Source: Locusta migratoria
Lineage: Eukaryota; Arthropoda; Insecta; Orthoptera; Acrididae
Assembly: GCA_026315105.1 (NCBI GenBank)
Contig: CM048748.1
Location: forward strand, 25,386,078 to 25,450,077
Direction of reading: 5' to 3'
DNA: 64,000 nt
A program made the position numbers and the translations under genes. How positions within the stretch are numbered: position 1 is the first letter of the stretch; each line of letters begins with the position of its first letter. Below, piece by piece: positions 43,511-55,475 of this stretch. The notes under the pieces were generated by a model. That model saw only the letters and a list, made by a program, of their open reading frames with translations. It was not told where the DNA came from and did not search any database.

Positions 43511-45049
43511 AACGTGGGTCCGAGTTACGACTTCCGGGGTTTGCAGCTAGTCGCCTGAATCCACGCCTCTTCTCATTTAAAACCAGTACCTAGATCGATT
43601 TCTAACAGACTGCCACTTAAGAGACCACCGTGATTTTGTATAATGAATCCGATTTTCAGCCACTTCACCTTCAGTGGAGTGCGCTCATGTAACGTAGCCG
43701 TGTGTCGCCGTTAGCGTGTTTGCTCGCGATCCAATTCAGATGTAATTTAACTTGCTATACACACGCACCATCTCAAAACAGGCACGACAGACCAGAGTCA
43801 GCTTCAAAGTGGTTTTGTGTATTGTGTTTTGTGCTACCTTCGACTTCCTGAATTCCTCGTACGATAGCAGCGCCTGCTTCCGCCTCGTCTCAGCACGCTG
43901 ATTTTGGTTAGTTTCGCTGTGGCATTGCGTGTGTGTGAGCGAATGAGTGTTGTTTGTGAATCCTTCCCCCCAGTAGCGTTAAATCATGTATAATTTAGGC
44001 TAGGCACCGTCCGTATTAATCCATGTAAGAGAGGCATTTTTATTGTATTAACAAAATTGGTTCCCCATTTTGCTGGTTTTCTATCTAAATAAACAAGTTT
44101 ATGTTCAGCATAATCCGTAAGTTGCCTATAAATTGTAGTTTAAGAGCATCTTCCCTCGTTTATTTAATATTGTTTCACAAGTGCTGAGATCATGCTCAGA
44201 TGCAATGTTTCTTACGACTAAACTCCGTTGCACCACAAATGTTTTCTTAGCCACCTTTCTAAGATAATTTTAATTGTGGTGGCTTGCTTATTAATGTCTG
44301 TGTGTAATAACGTGTGAGCTGCTGCGTATATTGACCACTATAGTATTAACGTCCTGTTATTGAAGTAATTTGAAACGAGTCAGTTCTCAGTTTGAGCCAG
44401 GGAATAAGCTTTATAGCAGGGAGTAACCAGTAGTTCACACAGACCTCATTTGCTAATTTTAGTGATAAAACAAGTCTCTTGTTTGGTACAGTGGTCGACT
44501 TTTAAAGGAAGTAATCGATTCACACAATATACATTGGCAGTATCTCCGGTTCGTGATTCAAACTATATCTACATACAGTAACATAGTTGCGCTAGGAAAG
44601 ATGTCTTAATGGACATAAAAACGGGCACTGCTCAGGCGTGAACCAAACCTTTTCACCCCCATGATCGTAGGTCAAAGACGAACCGCCCATCAAGACTAAA
44701 ATACACGCAATTCAGAACTTGGTCTTCGCCAACATAATTGAGGGAGTTGGGAACCAAAAGGCTTAAAAGTGACATTTACGCGAAAAATGGCACAAGTGCA
44801 TTTACAGCATGCTAAAGCATGTAAAATTATTGGGAAAATGCGGTAGAAGTGGACATTCGATCCATACTGGTTCCTAGTGAATGAAAGGAAGTTATGTCAT
44901 AAAACAGAGCCAGAGAGAAATAAGTGCACATGAGCAGATTACATAAACCATCTGAGTGTGTGATGCATGGTCACGTTGTAATAGTTTATTATAAGATTGA
45001 TGTGTACATAACATTTTACAGATGTCATCAGGGTCAAAATTATCGATTA
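43511..45049. other. No recognised feature
   Basis: Short frames only; nothing identified. Confidence 0.5.
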
Positions 45050-45079
45050 CAGAAAGTTACAAATATAGGGATAAGAGTT

Positions 45080-45729
45080 GAAAGCATAACCTCTCAGGCT
45101 TTCACGGTCGGCGACTTCATTCATTAAGATTTCCGGACTGCATTTCCGTGGTCCATCCGTAAAACTTCTTCCTCCTGACGTTTCGTTGCCAACTGCAGCA
45201 ACATCTTTCGCGGTGAATGGACTAATGGCTGGCAAGCACTGGAGGTTAAGCTTGTATACACGTCTCATGCTGCCGACAATCAAATTGGCTTTAACTTTCG
45301 CGATTGCAGGCAATCGATGTATAGATGTTTTTAACTTTCCCGTTTTCTATTAAAATTGTTGTGTTCTTACTGAATTTCTATGCCTTCTTCTTACATACGT
45401 GTGTAATGGTGAGAAGTGATCGCTTGTTCCCTCATCTCACTGTATTTTACTTCGTGATCATCGTCTTTAAACACATGTTCAGCTACGGCTGATTTTTCGG
45501 TATGCCTCAGTCGACAGTTCCTTTTGTGTTCCGCTAAACGTTTATTAACGCTTCTTTTAGTTGCCCTAATGTATACTGTGTCACAATTACGCGGAATTTT
45601 AAATACTACTGAGTGAGGGGTTTCGAGCGACTTTCTCGGATCTTAAACATTCACTGCTCTCCTCAGTAGATGTGATCATTCCTTTCTCATGACACTCGGC
45701 CAATACTTTCCCAATACGGCCCGTGATCT
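45080..45729 (-). mobile_element. Penelope-like element 3' part (GIY-YIG and terminal repeat)
   Basis: Minus-strand remnant of a different Penelope-like element. GIY-YIG coding lies at 45728-45391 and the terminal segment at about 45340-45080 (TCCGTGGTCCATCCGTAAAA, CTGACGTTTCGTTGCCAACT on plus). The 5' side is cut where LINE-D begins (45730). Confidence 0.75.
45391..45728 (-). pseudogene. GIY-YIG endonuclease remnant of Penelope-like element
   Basis: First frame: GRIGKVLAECHEKGMITSTE and SSECLRSEKVARNP, ending in a stop. One frame over, from about 45660: TPHSVVFKIPRNCDTVYI, then RATKRSVNKRLAEHKRNC, RLRHTEKSAVAEHVFK and HEVKYSEMREQAITSHHYTR with a stop at 45391-45393. VFKIPRNC..YIR is the GIY-YIG core with YIG changed to YIR, and the RxxxHK and AEH boxes are the conserved continuation. 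One frameshift separates the halves. Confidence 0.85.
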
Positions 45730-46080
45730 AAATCTACGTACATTTACATATATACTCCATCATCTACCGTAAGGTGCGTGGCGAAGGGTACATTGTACGA
45801 CTACTAGGCATTTCCATTCCCCGTCCACTCCTAAATGGAACTAGGGAAAAAAAAGAATGTCTATATGCCTTTGTACGAGCTAAAATTTCTCTTATCTTGT
45901 GTTTATGATACATAGTGAACTGTAAGTACGCGGCAACAAGATCGTTCTGCAGTCAGCTTCAAATTTCGGACCTCTAAATTTCCTCAGCAGAATTTCTCGA
46001 AAAGAACGTCGTCTTTTCCTCTATCGATTTCCATTTGCGTTCCTGGAGCACTTCTGGGACACGCGCATAAGTCGAATCCG
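45730..46080 (-). mobile_element. LINE-D 3' end fragment, second copy
   Basis: Plus reads TACATTTACATATATACTCC, GGTGCGTGGCGAAGGGTACA, then GAAAAGAACGTCGTCTTTTC. The last is the complement of the block GACGACGTTCTTTTCGTGAA in the LINE-D copy near 14408, i.e. the end of the RRRSFREF coding region. 5'-truncated at about 46080. It abuts the Penelope-like fragment. Confidence 0.75.
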
Positions 46081-46407
46081 GTGTTTAATTTCTTCATTGT
46101 TGGTAGCACGAGTCGCGCTCTATGCTCTCAATATAAGCCCCACCTGCAGCGCTTGTTAGCCAGACGTCTACGCAACTCGGAAGATGTCGCCCTCAGTGTT
46201 CAACGAAACGTCACGAGGAAAACGTTTTACGGTTCAACTACGGTAATTCATCCCGGAAGCTTTAATCAATGAAATAAACACTTGCGACTTGTTTGTTGAA
46301 TGTACTGTTCTACTTGCTATATAGGTTAGTTAATATACTGTTTCAATATAATAGTAAAAATACAGAATTTATATGTTCCATTTATTAACGGTTTTTTGTT
46401 GTTTCAG

Positions 46408-46614
46408 GCGTATCTGAAATTTTTAGGGAAGACAGTGGTGGGGAATATGTTGTATCTGAAACCTCCAACTCGTCCACGGATGGAGACTCTTCAGACAAAA
46501 TGAAGAACAGAATAAATCACTTTCATGTCATTTCACACTATTTTTTGACGCAAAGGGAAACAAGTGCATACTGTGATATAAAACCGATCATTTATATAAA
46601 GCCGTTATTCTGAG
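46408..46614 (+). other. Open stretch after a splice-acceptor-like site
   Basis: TTTTTTGTTGTTTCAG ends at about 46407. It is followed by an acidic, serine-rich open frame (VSEIFREDSGGEYVVSE, SNSSTDGDSSDKMKN) that runs to a stop at about 46612-46614. It could be a host exon, the start of a decayed transposase (acidic N-termini occur in piggyBac-like proteins) or chance. No supporting second exon was found. Confidence 0.2.
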
Positions 46615-49600
46615 TAACGAACGGAGAATACACTAAATTGATTTCTAATATGTACGTAAGAAAATTAAAATTCCATTTTGAAATCTTATATCAATTCTTA
46701 AAACTTCAGTTTTCTGAAAACTGAAGAAATATAGTGATACCCCCTTTGTATATGGGGTTTATTATTACACTACGGTAAGAGATCTGAACTGTCAGTTACT
46801 GGTTGGATAATTTCCTAATGGAATGATTAAAACTGACGCTATTTACACGCGACGCGGGATATAAAGACATATTAGCTAAACGGTAAGGGCTGGTAATTGT
46901 TGAAGGGAAGTTCTGAGACATCCAAAATAAGTATTTCTAGAAAGGCACAAGTCAATTCGTGAGTTGACATTCAGTCCAACATTAAATTGTGGCGAGAAGC
47001 TGTGATTTAAAATTTTTTTCTCAAGTGGATGTTGAATTATTTCTTGTGAAAATATGAAAGATATAGTCAACAAGAGGAAGATGTAGAACAATGAAGTCTA
47101 CGTAAGTCGAACTACTTGCGATGTAATTCCCATATCTGCTTATTCGAAAAGACAATACACACACTGCATGCCGGGGCATTGTTGGTACTAATAAGAAGGG
47201 TTTTCTGCCGAATTCCGTTCATGTACTAGTCGAGGGACAAATTTTGTGTTTCTGCCGACTTATGCGGACCTGTTATCGGTAGGCTCCCTGCATAGTCTCT
47301 CTGAAACACGATTTTTGTAAATGTACTAAACGATAATAATATTGTCTTATATCCTACAGTCACATTTACGTTCTCTTAGAATATGTTTCTGTGTTACTTT
47401 TCCATACGAGCCACATATTATACAGTTCTAGTAGCAAAACTTTGAATTTGTTCCGATTCTGCTAGCTTTCTTACATGCCAAGGTTTCAATATTAGAGAAT
47501 GAGTGGCACAAGTTTCATGCATGTGCTTTCCTTTACTAATAACAGCGCTCTTCCTCAGAAATCATCGAATTAATCGCAATACCCGAGTCGCCTTCCTAGG
47601 TGTCCAGTTTACTGCGTTTCTTAACGACTGACAGCATTATGACAAAATACTTCCACGATACTGGATAAACGACTTTGAAAAGAGAGATTTCAAAGATAGA
47701 AAGTTGCAAATACATTAATTACCACCCTTGCTTTTTAAAAACTTCACTGATATTAGCGTCCGAAAATACTGTTACCACAGAACGTAAGCTAAAGTAAATA
47801 GTTTCTTTTGTGTACTACTGAATTATCAGCAACATGTAATGGTTAATTGCTGTAATACAAAGTAACGCAGAATCCTAAAATTTTAAATTACTGTAACTTC
47901 TTATCACGATCCGATTATAATGAAAGAAGCTTATAATACCCAATGATGCACTCACATATAGACCCAATCTTCTTGACATTTTGGAGATTATCCTTCTAGG
48001 CATTGAGACAGACTTATCGATTTTATATAAAATACTGTTTTTTCTGTGATCCAGTTTTTATGAAATAGGGCTCTTACGTTGTCCGAGTCACTCTCAGTGT
48101 ATTTCTCAAAACACTATACGAAAACACATAGACACGACGGTTACAGATATTTTAAATCATGTAGCTTGTTGTTACACAATCCGTATTTGATGAAATAATG
48201 CCCTTACGTTGACCCACTTATCGTTCAAGCTACCAATGCGAACCCCAGGGATATTTCTGAATAATTTAGGAGATAAATATGTTACAACACATTAGCGAAA
48301 TTCGCGGAAGTTTCATAGTTTCACTGTTGTACAGATATGAGGTGAGCTGTTGCAGATAGTCACATGTAATCCTGTGATAGGACACTATTGTTTATGTTTC
48401 TTAAGGAAATTTCCTTGCATTTACCTAAATCGGAACCTACCACTTGTATTAATTTAGTCTTTCGGCAATTCTTTACTTTCTGCTAACGTTAACATTTTCC
48501 TCTGAACAATGGCACATCAGTTGTTTACCGTGCGTAATAAATTGTTAATGTGTTCTGGTGCAATCAGAAGTAACAGTCTGAGATGATTTTATTGCACTGA
48601 AGGCTCATAATAGAAACGCAGTAACCCTACAGGCAATTACTGTAACTACCACTTAAAACAGCTACATTTGCATTTATTTGAGATGTATTTCATCTCGTTG
48701 CTGATCTGTCGCAATGAAGTTTAATGGAAGAATTAAAACAATTGACTATTACGTCTCAAAGAATGAGAAATCGATCTCCCATTCATTTAAACAATCCTTC
48801 GGGCGCTTTAAGCGAACGATTCCTAGCCAACATATGCCTGAGTTATTGCATTACTTTCCGGGCCAGTGGATAAGAGACTGTGCTGTTAAGGAAGACTTTA
48901 ATTAAAAAGCGTTTCATTTAACAAAAGTTAGGAGACCAGCACTTCAATGAAACCTACGTTAGTCTTTTTTGTTCGCTGTTTTTTTTAGAGAAACCGGAAT
49001 TGGATTCTTTCAGAACCGGGTGTAGCTTGGTAGCGTTATTCTGACAATGGACACGAATATGAATTAAAATCCTCTTAAAATATTCAACGAGAGTATCTTA
49101 TTTTTACGCGCAGTTAACGCAAACTCCTAAATTATAATTACAGGAAGAAAATGAAATAATAATTATTAGAAGATTCTTAATGTTGTTTTTAGGTGACTGT
49201 CTACAGTCGCCATGTGCTTTGAAAAAAATCATTCCTGCGGTAGAGCTGTAAAATACTTTTGTTCCTTATGTGGGACCGTTTTCCGCAATTACTGCCATCA
49301 ATAGAAAATCAACAAGCTAACTTACTATTAAAAATGAGGAACATTTGTTACAGTTGTAGATTAACTAAATGACGTAAAATGGACAAGTTTTTAGAACCTA
49401 TCGCTAGATTTACCGTAAATTTGAAAATGCTGTACTCAGTAAAAAAGTCATCTTGTTGCCCTTGATGTAAAATCAGTAAGTACTAATAATATTTTTAAAA
49501 ATTATGTTACGTAATAGTATGTAACTGAAATGTATTTCTCTTCCATTTATTTCGTTGATTTCCTGTTGATGACAGCAATTGGCAAACCGGTCGAATATAA

Positions 49601-50390
49601 CGAATAAAAGTATTTTACAGCTGTGGGACAGGAATGATTTTTCCAAATATCAGAATATTCTTGATATTTAGAATGTTGTTTAAAATATGTATGTGTGTGT
49701 AATATTTTGATAAAGAACAGTAAAGATGCAATAGCAAATAGATTTGTAAATGTTTCACAAGTACAAATGGTAAACAAAAATATGGTTACAACTGAATCAT
49801 AATCAAGAATAGAAATTAAGCGTTGTTTGTGTGAAAGTAAGAGGAAATAGTACCAAAATTTCGAGCTCTGCAAATGAAATCGAAGGAGAAAGCGTAATAG
49901 AATTATGAATACACTTGAGCTGTTATTATATCTGACGCCAAGTCATATAACTACGAAAAAACTAGTAATAACTGTAATGTATTTAAATAGATAAGCTGAA
50001 AGGAAGTTGGCTGTGGACTGAAAGACTGGGCTCTAAAAAACGAATTCTAGGCAACAGTATTCAAAACTTCACAAAACATTTTTCTTAAACATTTAATCTC
50101 ACAAGGAGAATGTCATGTGGGTCATCGATTTAGATGGAATTTTGCATGGAAGTTTTATAATGAACAGAAAGAAACTCATGTTTCAGGTTTTTGCTAGACA
50201 GTAGGTTTTGAAAACCTCTAGGACAAATTTGATGATTGAAAATCACGTCTTTGATGCTATACATCGAAAACTCGACTTTACTAATTTTTACCAATATATA
50301 TTTGAGTCAATGGTTAATGACGCTCAAATAATTAACATTTCTGTATTTTCATTGTCTACATTTGGTGCTCATAAACATGAACGACTTTCG
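46615..50390. other. No recognised feature
   Basis: Long AT-rich stretch; the frames present are short and without motifs. Confidence 0.5.
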
Positions 50391-50395
50391 GAGAA

Positions 50396-50456
50396 TCGTC
50401 GCTGGTCGAGCGATCCAGAGCTTGGGCTTTAAAACGGTCAGTCAAGGTTCGACTCT
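50396..50456 (+). pseudogene. tRNA-like sequence
   Basis: GCTGGTCGAGCGATCCAGAG resembles an A box and AAGGTTCGACTCTCC a B box, 45-50 nt apart. I could not pair a 7-bp acceptor stem, so this is a tRNA pseudogene or SINE head rather than a working tRNA. Confidence 0.35.
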
Positions 50457-51062
50457 CCAACATCGCAATTTCTTCTTAAATGTTTTTCTATATATTGGTA
50501 TTTGGTAATGTTCTCATATTTGTAAAACCTTTTCTTATTTTGATGTACAGCATCGGGAAGTGTGATTAATGTTCAATTAAGGGTATAACTTGTGTTCAGC
50601 TGTTTTATTATTGATACGTAATGGAAAAAATAATTGTAGTAAATAATAAATTCGTATTGTCCGCTACGACAGTTGGCGCTGTCGGAGATCAGGTGATCTC
50701 AGCAGCGCCACCTGCCTTGGTGCTGCCGCAGTGGGCTGCAGCATGCTGGCTGCTCAGAGTTTGTTTGCTTTTCATGAAGTGCGCCTCAGCGCTTCAATTG
50801 CGTTATACTGACGGTGTCTTTTTTTACCGGTGACTTATGTCACTTGTGTGTACCGTACTGTGTAAATGAATACAGTGTCAAGAAAAATCTAATTCTCTGC
50901 ATATAATGTGTTTCGGTTGTTTTTATGTTAAGTTTCACCCTACTGGCTGTGAGAACGCTGACGAATAGAGGGCTAGTAATTGAAATTACGAAATAATATA
51001 CTTCAGAAGTTTTTTTTATTTTATTTCTTTTTTTTATTGTTTTTTTTTTTTTCACTGCATAT

Positions 51063-51460
51063 TTTTGTGTCCCAGCCTCGTCGCCACTTTTGTGTCTCGT
51101 TTCCGTCGTAGGTGTCTGTGGCCAAGTAGCATGACCGACACAGGAATAAAGGTAGCACGCTGGTGCAGGTACGGAGGGGAGCAGCCAGTAGGACAGCAGA
51201 AACTAGAAACACTAGAGTAAATTAGAACGAGATATATGTTGCACAGAATTTATAAAATACTTAACTTTTACATAGCTCAGTACTTCAGAAGGTTGATACA
51301 TAGTTGAACTAGAGTCCTGCCTAGTGCCTGTCCGATAACCAAGTCTTCACTGGTGCCTATCTGATTCCGAAGTGTTAACTGGTTCCTATCTCAGTCCCAA
51401 CTGAGTGGTGGCCACGAATGGAGTTGTATCAGAGGGCGCTCGTGGGTGACGTCGTAAGAA
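51063..51460 (-). repeat. 3' LTR, truncated
   Basis: Matches 54987-55397 closely (GTCTCGTTTCCGTCGTAGGT, CAGTAGGACAGCAGAAACTA, CTATCTCAGTCCCAACTGA). Similarity ends at GTCGTAAGAA, where the 5' LTR continues for another ~73 bp. The deletion that removed integrase ran into this LTR. Confidence 0.88.
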
Positions 51461-52455
51461 GCGACAGCGGAAGCATCTCTGGAGTCTATCTGACAACATG
51501 CCATTTCTGAAGAATCAAACGACACATCGTGGCCAACTGGAAGTCGGGAAAGCGTGTCCGCGTTGGCGTGTTTAGTGGTAGGTCGGTACAAAATCTCATA
51601 CTGATAATTTGACAATATCAAGGACCATCTCTGAAGCTTTTGTGCCGTTCGTGGCGGAATTGGCTTTGTGGGGGATAACAACGACGTGAGTGGCTTGTGG
51701 TCCGTCAACAAATAGAATTTTCTGCCAAAGAGATAATGATGAAACTTTGTGACACCGTAAATGATTGCTAAGGCCTCCTTTTCTATCTGACTGTAATTCT
51801 GTTGCGTTGGCGTCAGTAGCTTGGATGCAAAGGCAATAGGTCTATCGTGAGAACCAATACGATGTGAGATTACTGCGCCCAGACCGTATGACGAGGCATC
51901 AACTGCTAGCACTACAGACTTCTGTGGGTCAAAGGGAATCAAACAGGCATCACTGAGTAGTGCAGACGTTAGTTTGTCAAAGGCAACCTGACAATCTTTA
52001 GACCATACAAAAGGAACATTTTTCCTACGTAAGCGATGCAGTGGAGCTGCAATCTGAGAGGCATTGGGAATAAACCTGAAATAATAGTTATGCTTTCCCA
52101 TTACTGCTTGCAATTCCTGCACATTCTTAGGAGGAGGCAAGTCTTTGATTGCTTTAAGATATGACTGTAAGGGATGAATTCCTTGGGCATTAATCACATG
52201 GCCTAGGTAGTCTATTTCAGTTTGAAAACACGAACACTTTGCTTTATTACAACGTAGACCTGCTGCAGTCAACACTTTGAAAAGACACTCCAGGTTTGCT
52301 AAATGTTCTTCAACTGTACGTCCGGATACCACAATATCATCTAAATTGTTCGAGCAACACGGTACTGAAACTGTCAGCTGTTCCAAGAAACGCTGAAAAA
52401 TAGCGGGGGCAGAAGAACTGCCAAAGGATAGGCGTTGAAATTGAAAAAGGCCCAT
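51461..52455 (-). pseudogene. Gypsy reverse transcriptase C-half and RNase H
   Basis: The frame at 52455-51391 begins MGLFQFQRLSFGSSSAPAIF (RT block). The catalytic box reads NNLDDIVVSG where YLDDIV is usual; both aspartates remain. Then YLGHVINAQGIHP and the RT thumb. RNase H shows VLAVDASSYGLGAVISH, FASKLLTPTQQNYSQIEKE and LLTDHKPLTSLL, ending with HANADTLSRLP. Beyond about residue 330 the frame runs into LTR sequence, so its last 20-odd codons are not native. Integrase motifs (HHCC, DDE) are absent. Confidence 0.92.
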
Positions 52456-52504
52456 GTGAGTATTAATGACGAAAATTTTTTTGACTCATCATCAAGCGGA
52501 ATTT

Positions 52505-52867
52505 TTATGCCTCTGCTAAATCAATCTTAGAAAAGAAGCGAGACTGTCCTAATTTGTCCATTAGTTCGTCAGGTCTGGGCAGGGGGTAAGAGTCTACAAT
52601 TGTTCGACTGTTCACTGTTGATTTAAAGTCCGCACAGAGACGAAGTTTTCCTGACGGCTTGGAAATAATTACTAAAGGCGAGGCCCACTGACTCGCAGAA
52701 ACAGGAGAAATCACCCCACTATCTTGCCAACGTTTTAGTTCTTTGGCAACTGTATCACGCATTGCGATAGGCACTGGTCTAGCTTTACGAAATTCTGGAA
52801 CTGCAGATTCTTTTAAAGTTACATGTGCCACGAAGTCTTTTGCACAACCTAGTTCCGGCGAAAACAA
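52505..52867 (-). pseudogene. Gypsy reverse transcriptase N-half
   Basis: Contains FRKARPVPIAMRDTVAKEL, GVISPVSASQWASPLVIISK, GKLRLCADFKSTVNSRT, DSYPLPRPDEL and FFSKIDLAEA, the standard start of a Ty3/Gypsy RT. A small deletion just after LAEA shifts the frame into the next segment at 52455. Confidence 0.9.
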
Positions 52868-53030
52868 GTCACTATATATTTAACACAATGCATTGATTTT
52901 GTCCTGAGTCACTACTGACGAAATTTGCAGTACATCTCTTTGAATTGATAAACCAAACAAGTCAAATACATCGAGTCCAAAAAGTTCTGTGTAGATTTGG
53001 CCTGAAGAACTACAAAAGAAACTGTTTTTG

Positions 53031-53537
53031 TTACACCTTGAAAAGAGCGTGCAGGCTACACGTTCCTATCACGGGAATATTTTGACCTGTATATGCTGTT
53101 AACACTTGCTGTGACAGCGACAATTTTGGCGAACCCAGAAGTTCATACGTGTCTTTATTCATTAAAGTGACAGCGGAACCAGTATCAAGCTGAAATTGCA
53201 CAGTCTTATTGTCTATGTAAAGAGTCACAAAAAGTTTTTGCTTCTGGCGCACGACAGGTGCGCGAATGTGGGCAACGTCTGCTACGGTTTGTTTGCTGCG
53301 CTTGCGCGGGCCGCGTAGTGAAGTAAGCGGCGCAGACTCGGCACGCAGCGGATTAACAACACTGTCACTAGATGGCACTAACGCCGGATCGGCGTCCGCG
53401 CAATGCGAGGCTACTACAGAGTCACTAACTACTGCACTACACTTTTGAGTAGCTACATGAAGTCTACTGTTACTAGCTACACAGTACTGGGCACCTTTAC
53501 AGTTGCAGAAGGCACTAGGTTCACTACAGGATTGCAC
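53031..53537 (-). pseudogene. Gypsy aspartic protease region
   Basis: FVTLYIDNKTVQFQLDTGSA has the DTGS active-site motif, followed by LMNKDTYELLGSP. The preceding ~100 residues are low-complexity, including RGPRKRSK. A break after HALFKV separates it from the RT; the stretch 52868-53030 still holds a coding remnant in shifted frames. Confidence 0.85.
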
Positions 53538-53653
53538 TGTACATTGTCATTTTGCTTGTCCCGAACCCGTTTCCGTTGCACAGTTTTACGCGCTCGTCGG
53601 CGCTTGCGGCGTAGCACACTATATAGTTTTGCAATAGGTGCAGAAGAATTTTC

Positions 53654-54079
53654 TTACATTTTAGAATCAAGGAAAGCACTGTTCAATTCCGCAGCGTCCA
53701 CGACATTAACAGCATGAACCGTTCGTGCACTCGGCAAAGCACTGTTTCTAATGGTACCGTTCTTTGAGTTTGTAATTTGCATACACACAGACTGTACATG
53801 TCCTGTTTTGCCACATTGATAACAGGTCGCTTTGCGACTAGGACATTGCGCACGTTTGTGGCGAGATACACACTGGGGGCAAGACTTACGAACATGTTTC
53901 TGAAATGAGCGTTGGCGCCCGTTATTCAAATTACTGTTCCTAACACGACAGGGCGACCTTTGTGTCGCACTTTTACACTGGCTACTGTTCACTGTCTGTT
54001 GAGCACGGCCGGTAGAATTTAAAGAATCACGAGTGCTATACTGAGAACTACGGCCAGGAAAGCGTCTGTTGCGGCGCAC
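53654..54079 (-). pseudogene. Gag nucleocapsid with CCHC zinc knuckle
   Basis: 141-codon frame rich in Arg/Ser with CPQCVSRHKRAQCPSRKA and a CYQCGKTGHVQSVC zinc knuckle (C-x2-C-x4-H-x4-C). It overlaps the end of the gag frame in another phase, so a frameshift separates capsid and nucleocapsid parts. Confidence 0.88.
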
Positions 54080-54870
54080 TGATTAACACTGTGGCTTTGC
54101 ATTTCTACATCTGCTAAGTCAAAAGTATCATGCGCTTCTATAAGCTGCAGTACACTGTCTAATGAGGGGTCAGACTGTTTTAAAATTGCTGACCTATTTC
54201 TGGGGTCCTGAATATTCTGCGTAATTGCATCCCTCAACATAACGTCACTATAAGAAAGTCCACAAGAGCAAGTAAATTTACATTGGCGGGTTAAGCCCTT
54301 CAATTCCGTAATCCATTCCTGGTGTGACTGCTCAGGTAATTTTTTAAGTCTGAAAAATCGGTACTGCGCAGCGGCTACGAGAACTTTTCTCTCGTAATGA
54401 GCATTCAGTGCATCTACAATTTGTTCAAAGTCTACATCACGAGGAGATGCGTTGGGGAAATGTTTCTGCAGTAACACGAAAGTCTGGGGGCCCACAATCC
54501 ATAAGAAAAGGTTCTTCACTCTCTGACCTGTAATTTGATGAGGCGCGACGAGTTCTTGAAACTGTGCGAAGTATTCGCTCCATTCTTCCTCACGTTCGTT
54601 GTACTGGCGGAACGTAGGGACGGTACAGTGGCAGGTGTGGGCTGCTGATGCGACGGCTGTTGTTGAGTTGCCGTCAACTGCGCCACTGCTTGGAGAAGTT
54701 GTGTGATTTGCGCCGTCTGTAACTGAATAATTTCCATTAAGTTTGGGTTCGGGGTAGTGGCCATGCTGACCGAATAGGCGCCGCGCATACAAGTAACTTA
54801 TAACAAAACACAAATGCAATAGGAAAGAGGACGCTCTGCAACAAAAAAGAGTCCACAAAACACGTAACAA
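54019..54870 (-). pseudogene. Gag capsid region
   Basis: The retrotransposon gag fold is indicated by EWSEYFAQFQELVAPHQI, VKNLFLWIVGPQTFVLLQKH, FEQIVDALNAHYERK, QYRFFRLKKLPEQSHQEWIT and MLRDAITQNIQDPRNRSAIL, i.e. the usual capsid-to-linker order. The probable initiator is in the overlapping 54788 frame (METHIONINE of the MATTPNPNLMEIIQLQTA segment), implying a second frameshift near 54590. Confidence 0.85.
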
Positions 54871-54986
54871 TATCGTCCCCCAAAAATCTTATAATAAGGG
54901 TGGGTGGGCGGGAGCAATTTCTGTGTGCTCCGACTGCTGCTGTCTGGCTGCTGGTCCAAGGTTCATCTATCACTCCTCATCGCCAC

Positions 54987-55470
54987 TTTTGTGTCCCAGC
55001 CTCGTCGCCGCTTTTGTGTCTCGTTTCCGTCGTAGGTGTCTGTGGCCGAGTAGGATGACTGACACAGGAATAAAGGTAGCACGCTGGTGCAGGTACGGAG
55101 GGGAGCAGCCAGTAGGACAGCAGAAACTAGAAACACTAGAGTAAATTAGAACGAGATATATATTGCACAGAATTTATACAATACTTAACTTTTACATAGC
55201 TCAGTACTGCAGAAGGTTGATACATAGTTGAGCTAGAGTCCTGCCTAGTGCCTGTCCGATAACCAAGTCTTCACTGGTGCCTATCTGATTCCGAAGTGTC
55301 AACTGGTTCCTATCTCAGTCCCAACTGAACGATGTCGTTCAGTGGTGGCCACGAGCGTAGTTGTAGCAGAGGGCGCTCGTGGGTGACGTCGTAAGAATGC
55401 CGCGCCGTGTGTGCAAGGCGGCGCGCGGCGAAAGTAGGTGGCGCGCACTTTGGACTTGTGCGACACCACA
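54987..55470 (-). repeat. 5' LTR
   Basis: 484 bp, minus-strand start TGTGGTGTCGCACAAG. It includes a GC-rich portion (55380-55440) missing from the 3' LTR and a 15-bp palindromic insertion. Immediately inside, the minus strand reads AAGTGGCGATGAGGAG. This is a plausible primer-binding region beginning TGG; the priming tRNA was not determined. Confidence 0.85.
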
Positions 55471-55475
55471 CATAT

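Larger units (their letters stand above)
51063..55470 (-). mobile_element. Gypsy-type LTR retrotransposon lacking integrase
   Basis: Minus-strand element bracketed by CATAT (51058-51062 and 55471-55475). The 5' LTR is 54987-55470 (starting TGTGGTGTCG on the minus strand). The 3' LTR is 51063-51460 and lacks the first ~73 bp. Order on the element: Gag, CCHC zinc knuckle, aspartic protease, RT, RNase H, then a direct join to the LTR, so integrase is deleted. LTRs differ by a few percent by eye, plus a 15-bp segment (GAACGATGTCGTTCA) only in the 5' LTR. No envelope-like frame is present. Confidence 0.9.

Noticed and set aside
50396..50456. Functional tRNA gene
   Set aside because: A and B boxes are present but no paired acceptor stem could be found. 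Same reason for 60745-60830 and 63317-63391.
53403..53717. 104-codon plus-strand frame inside the LTR element
   Set aside because: Antisense of the Gag-protease region.
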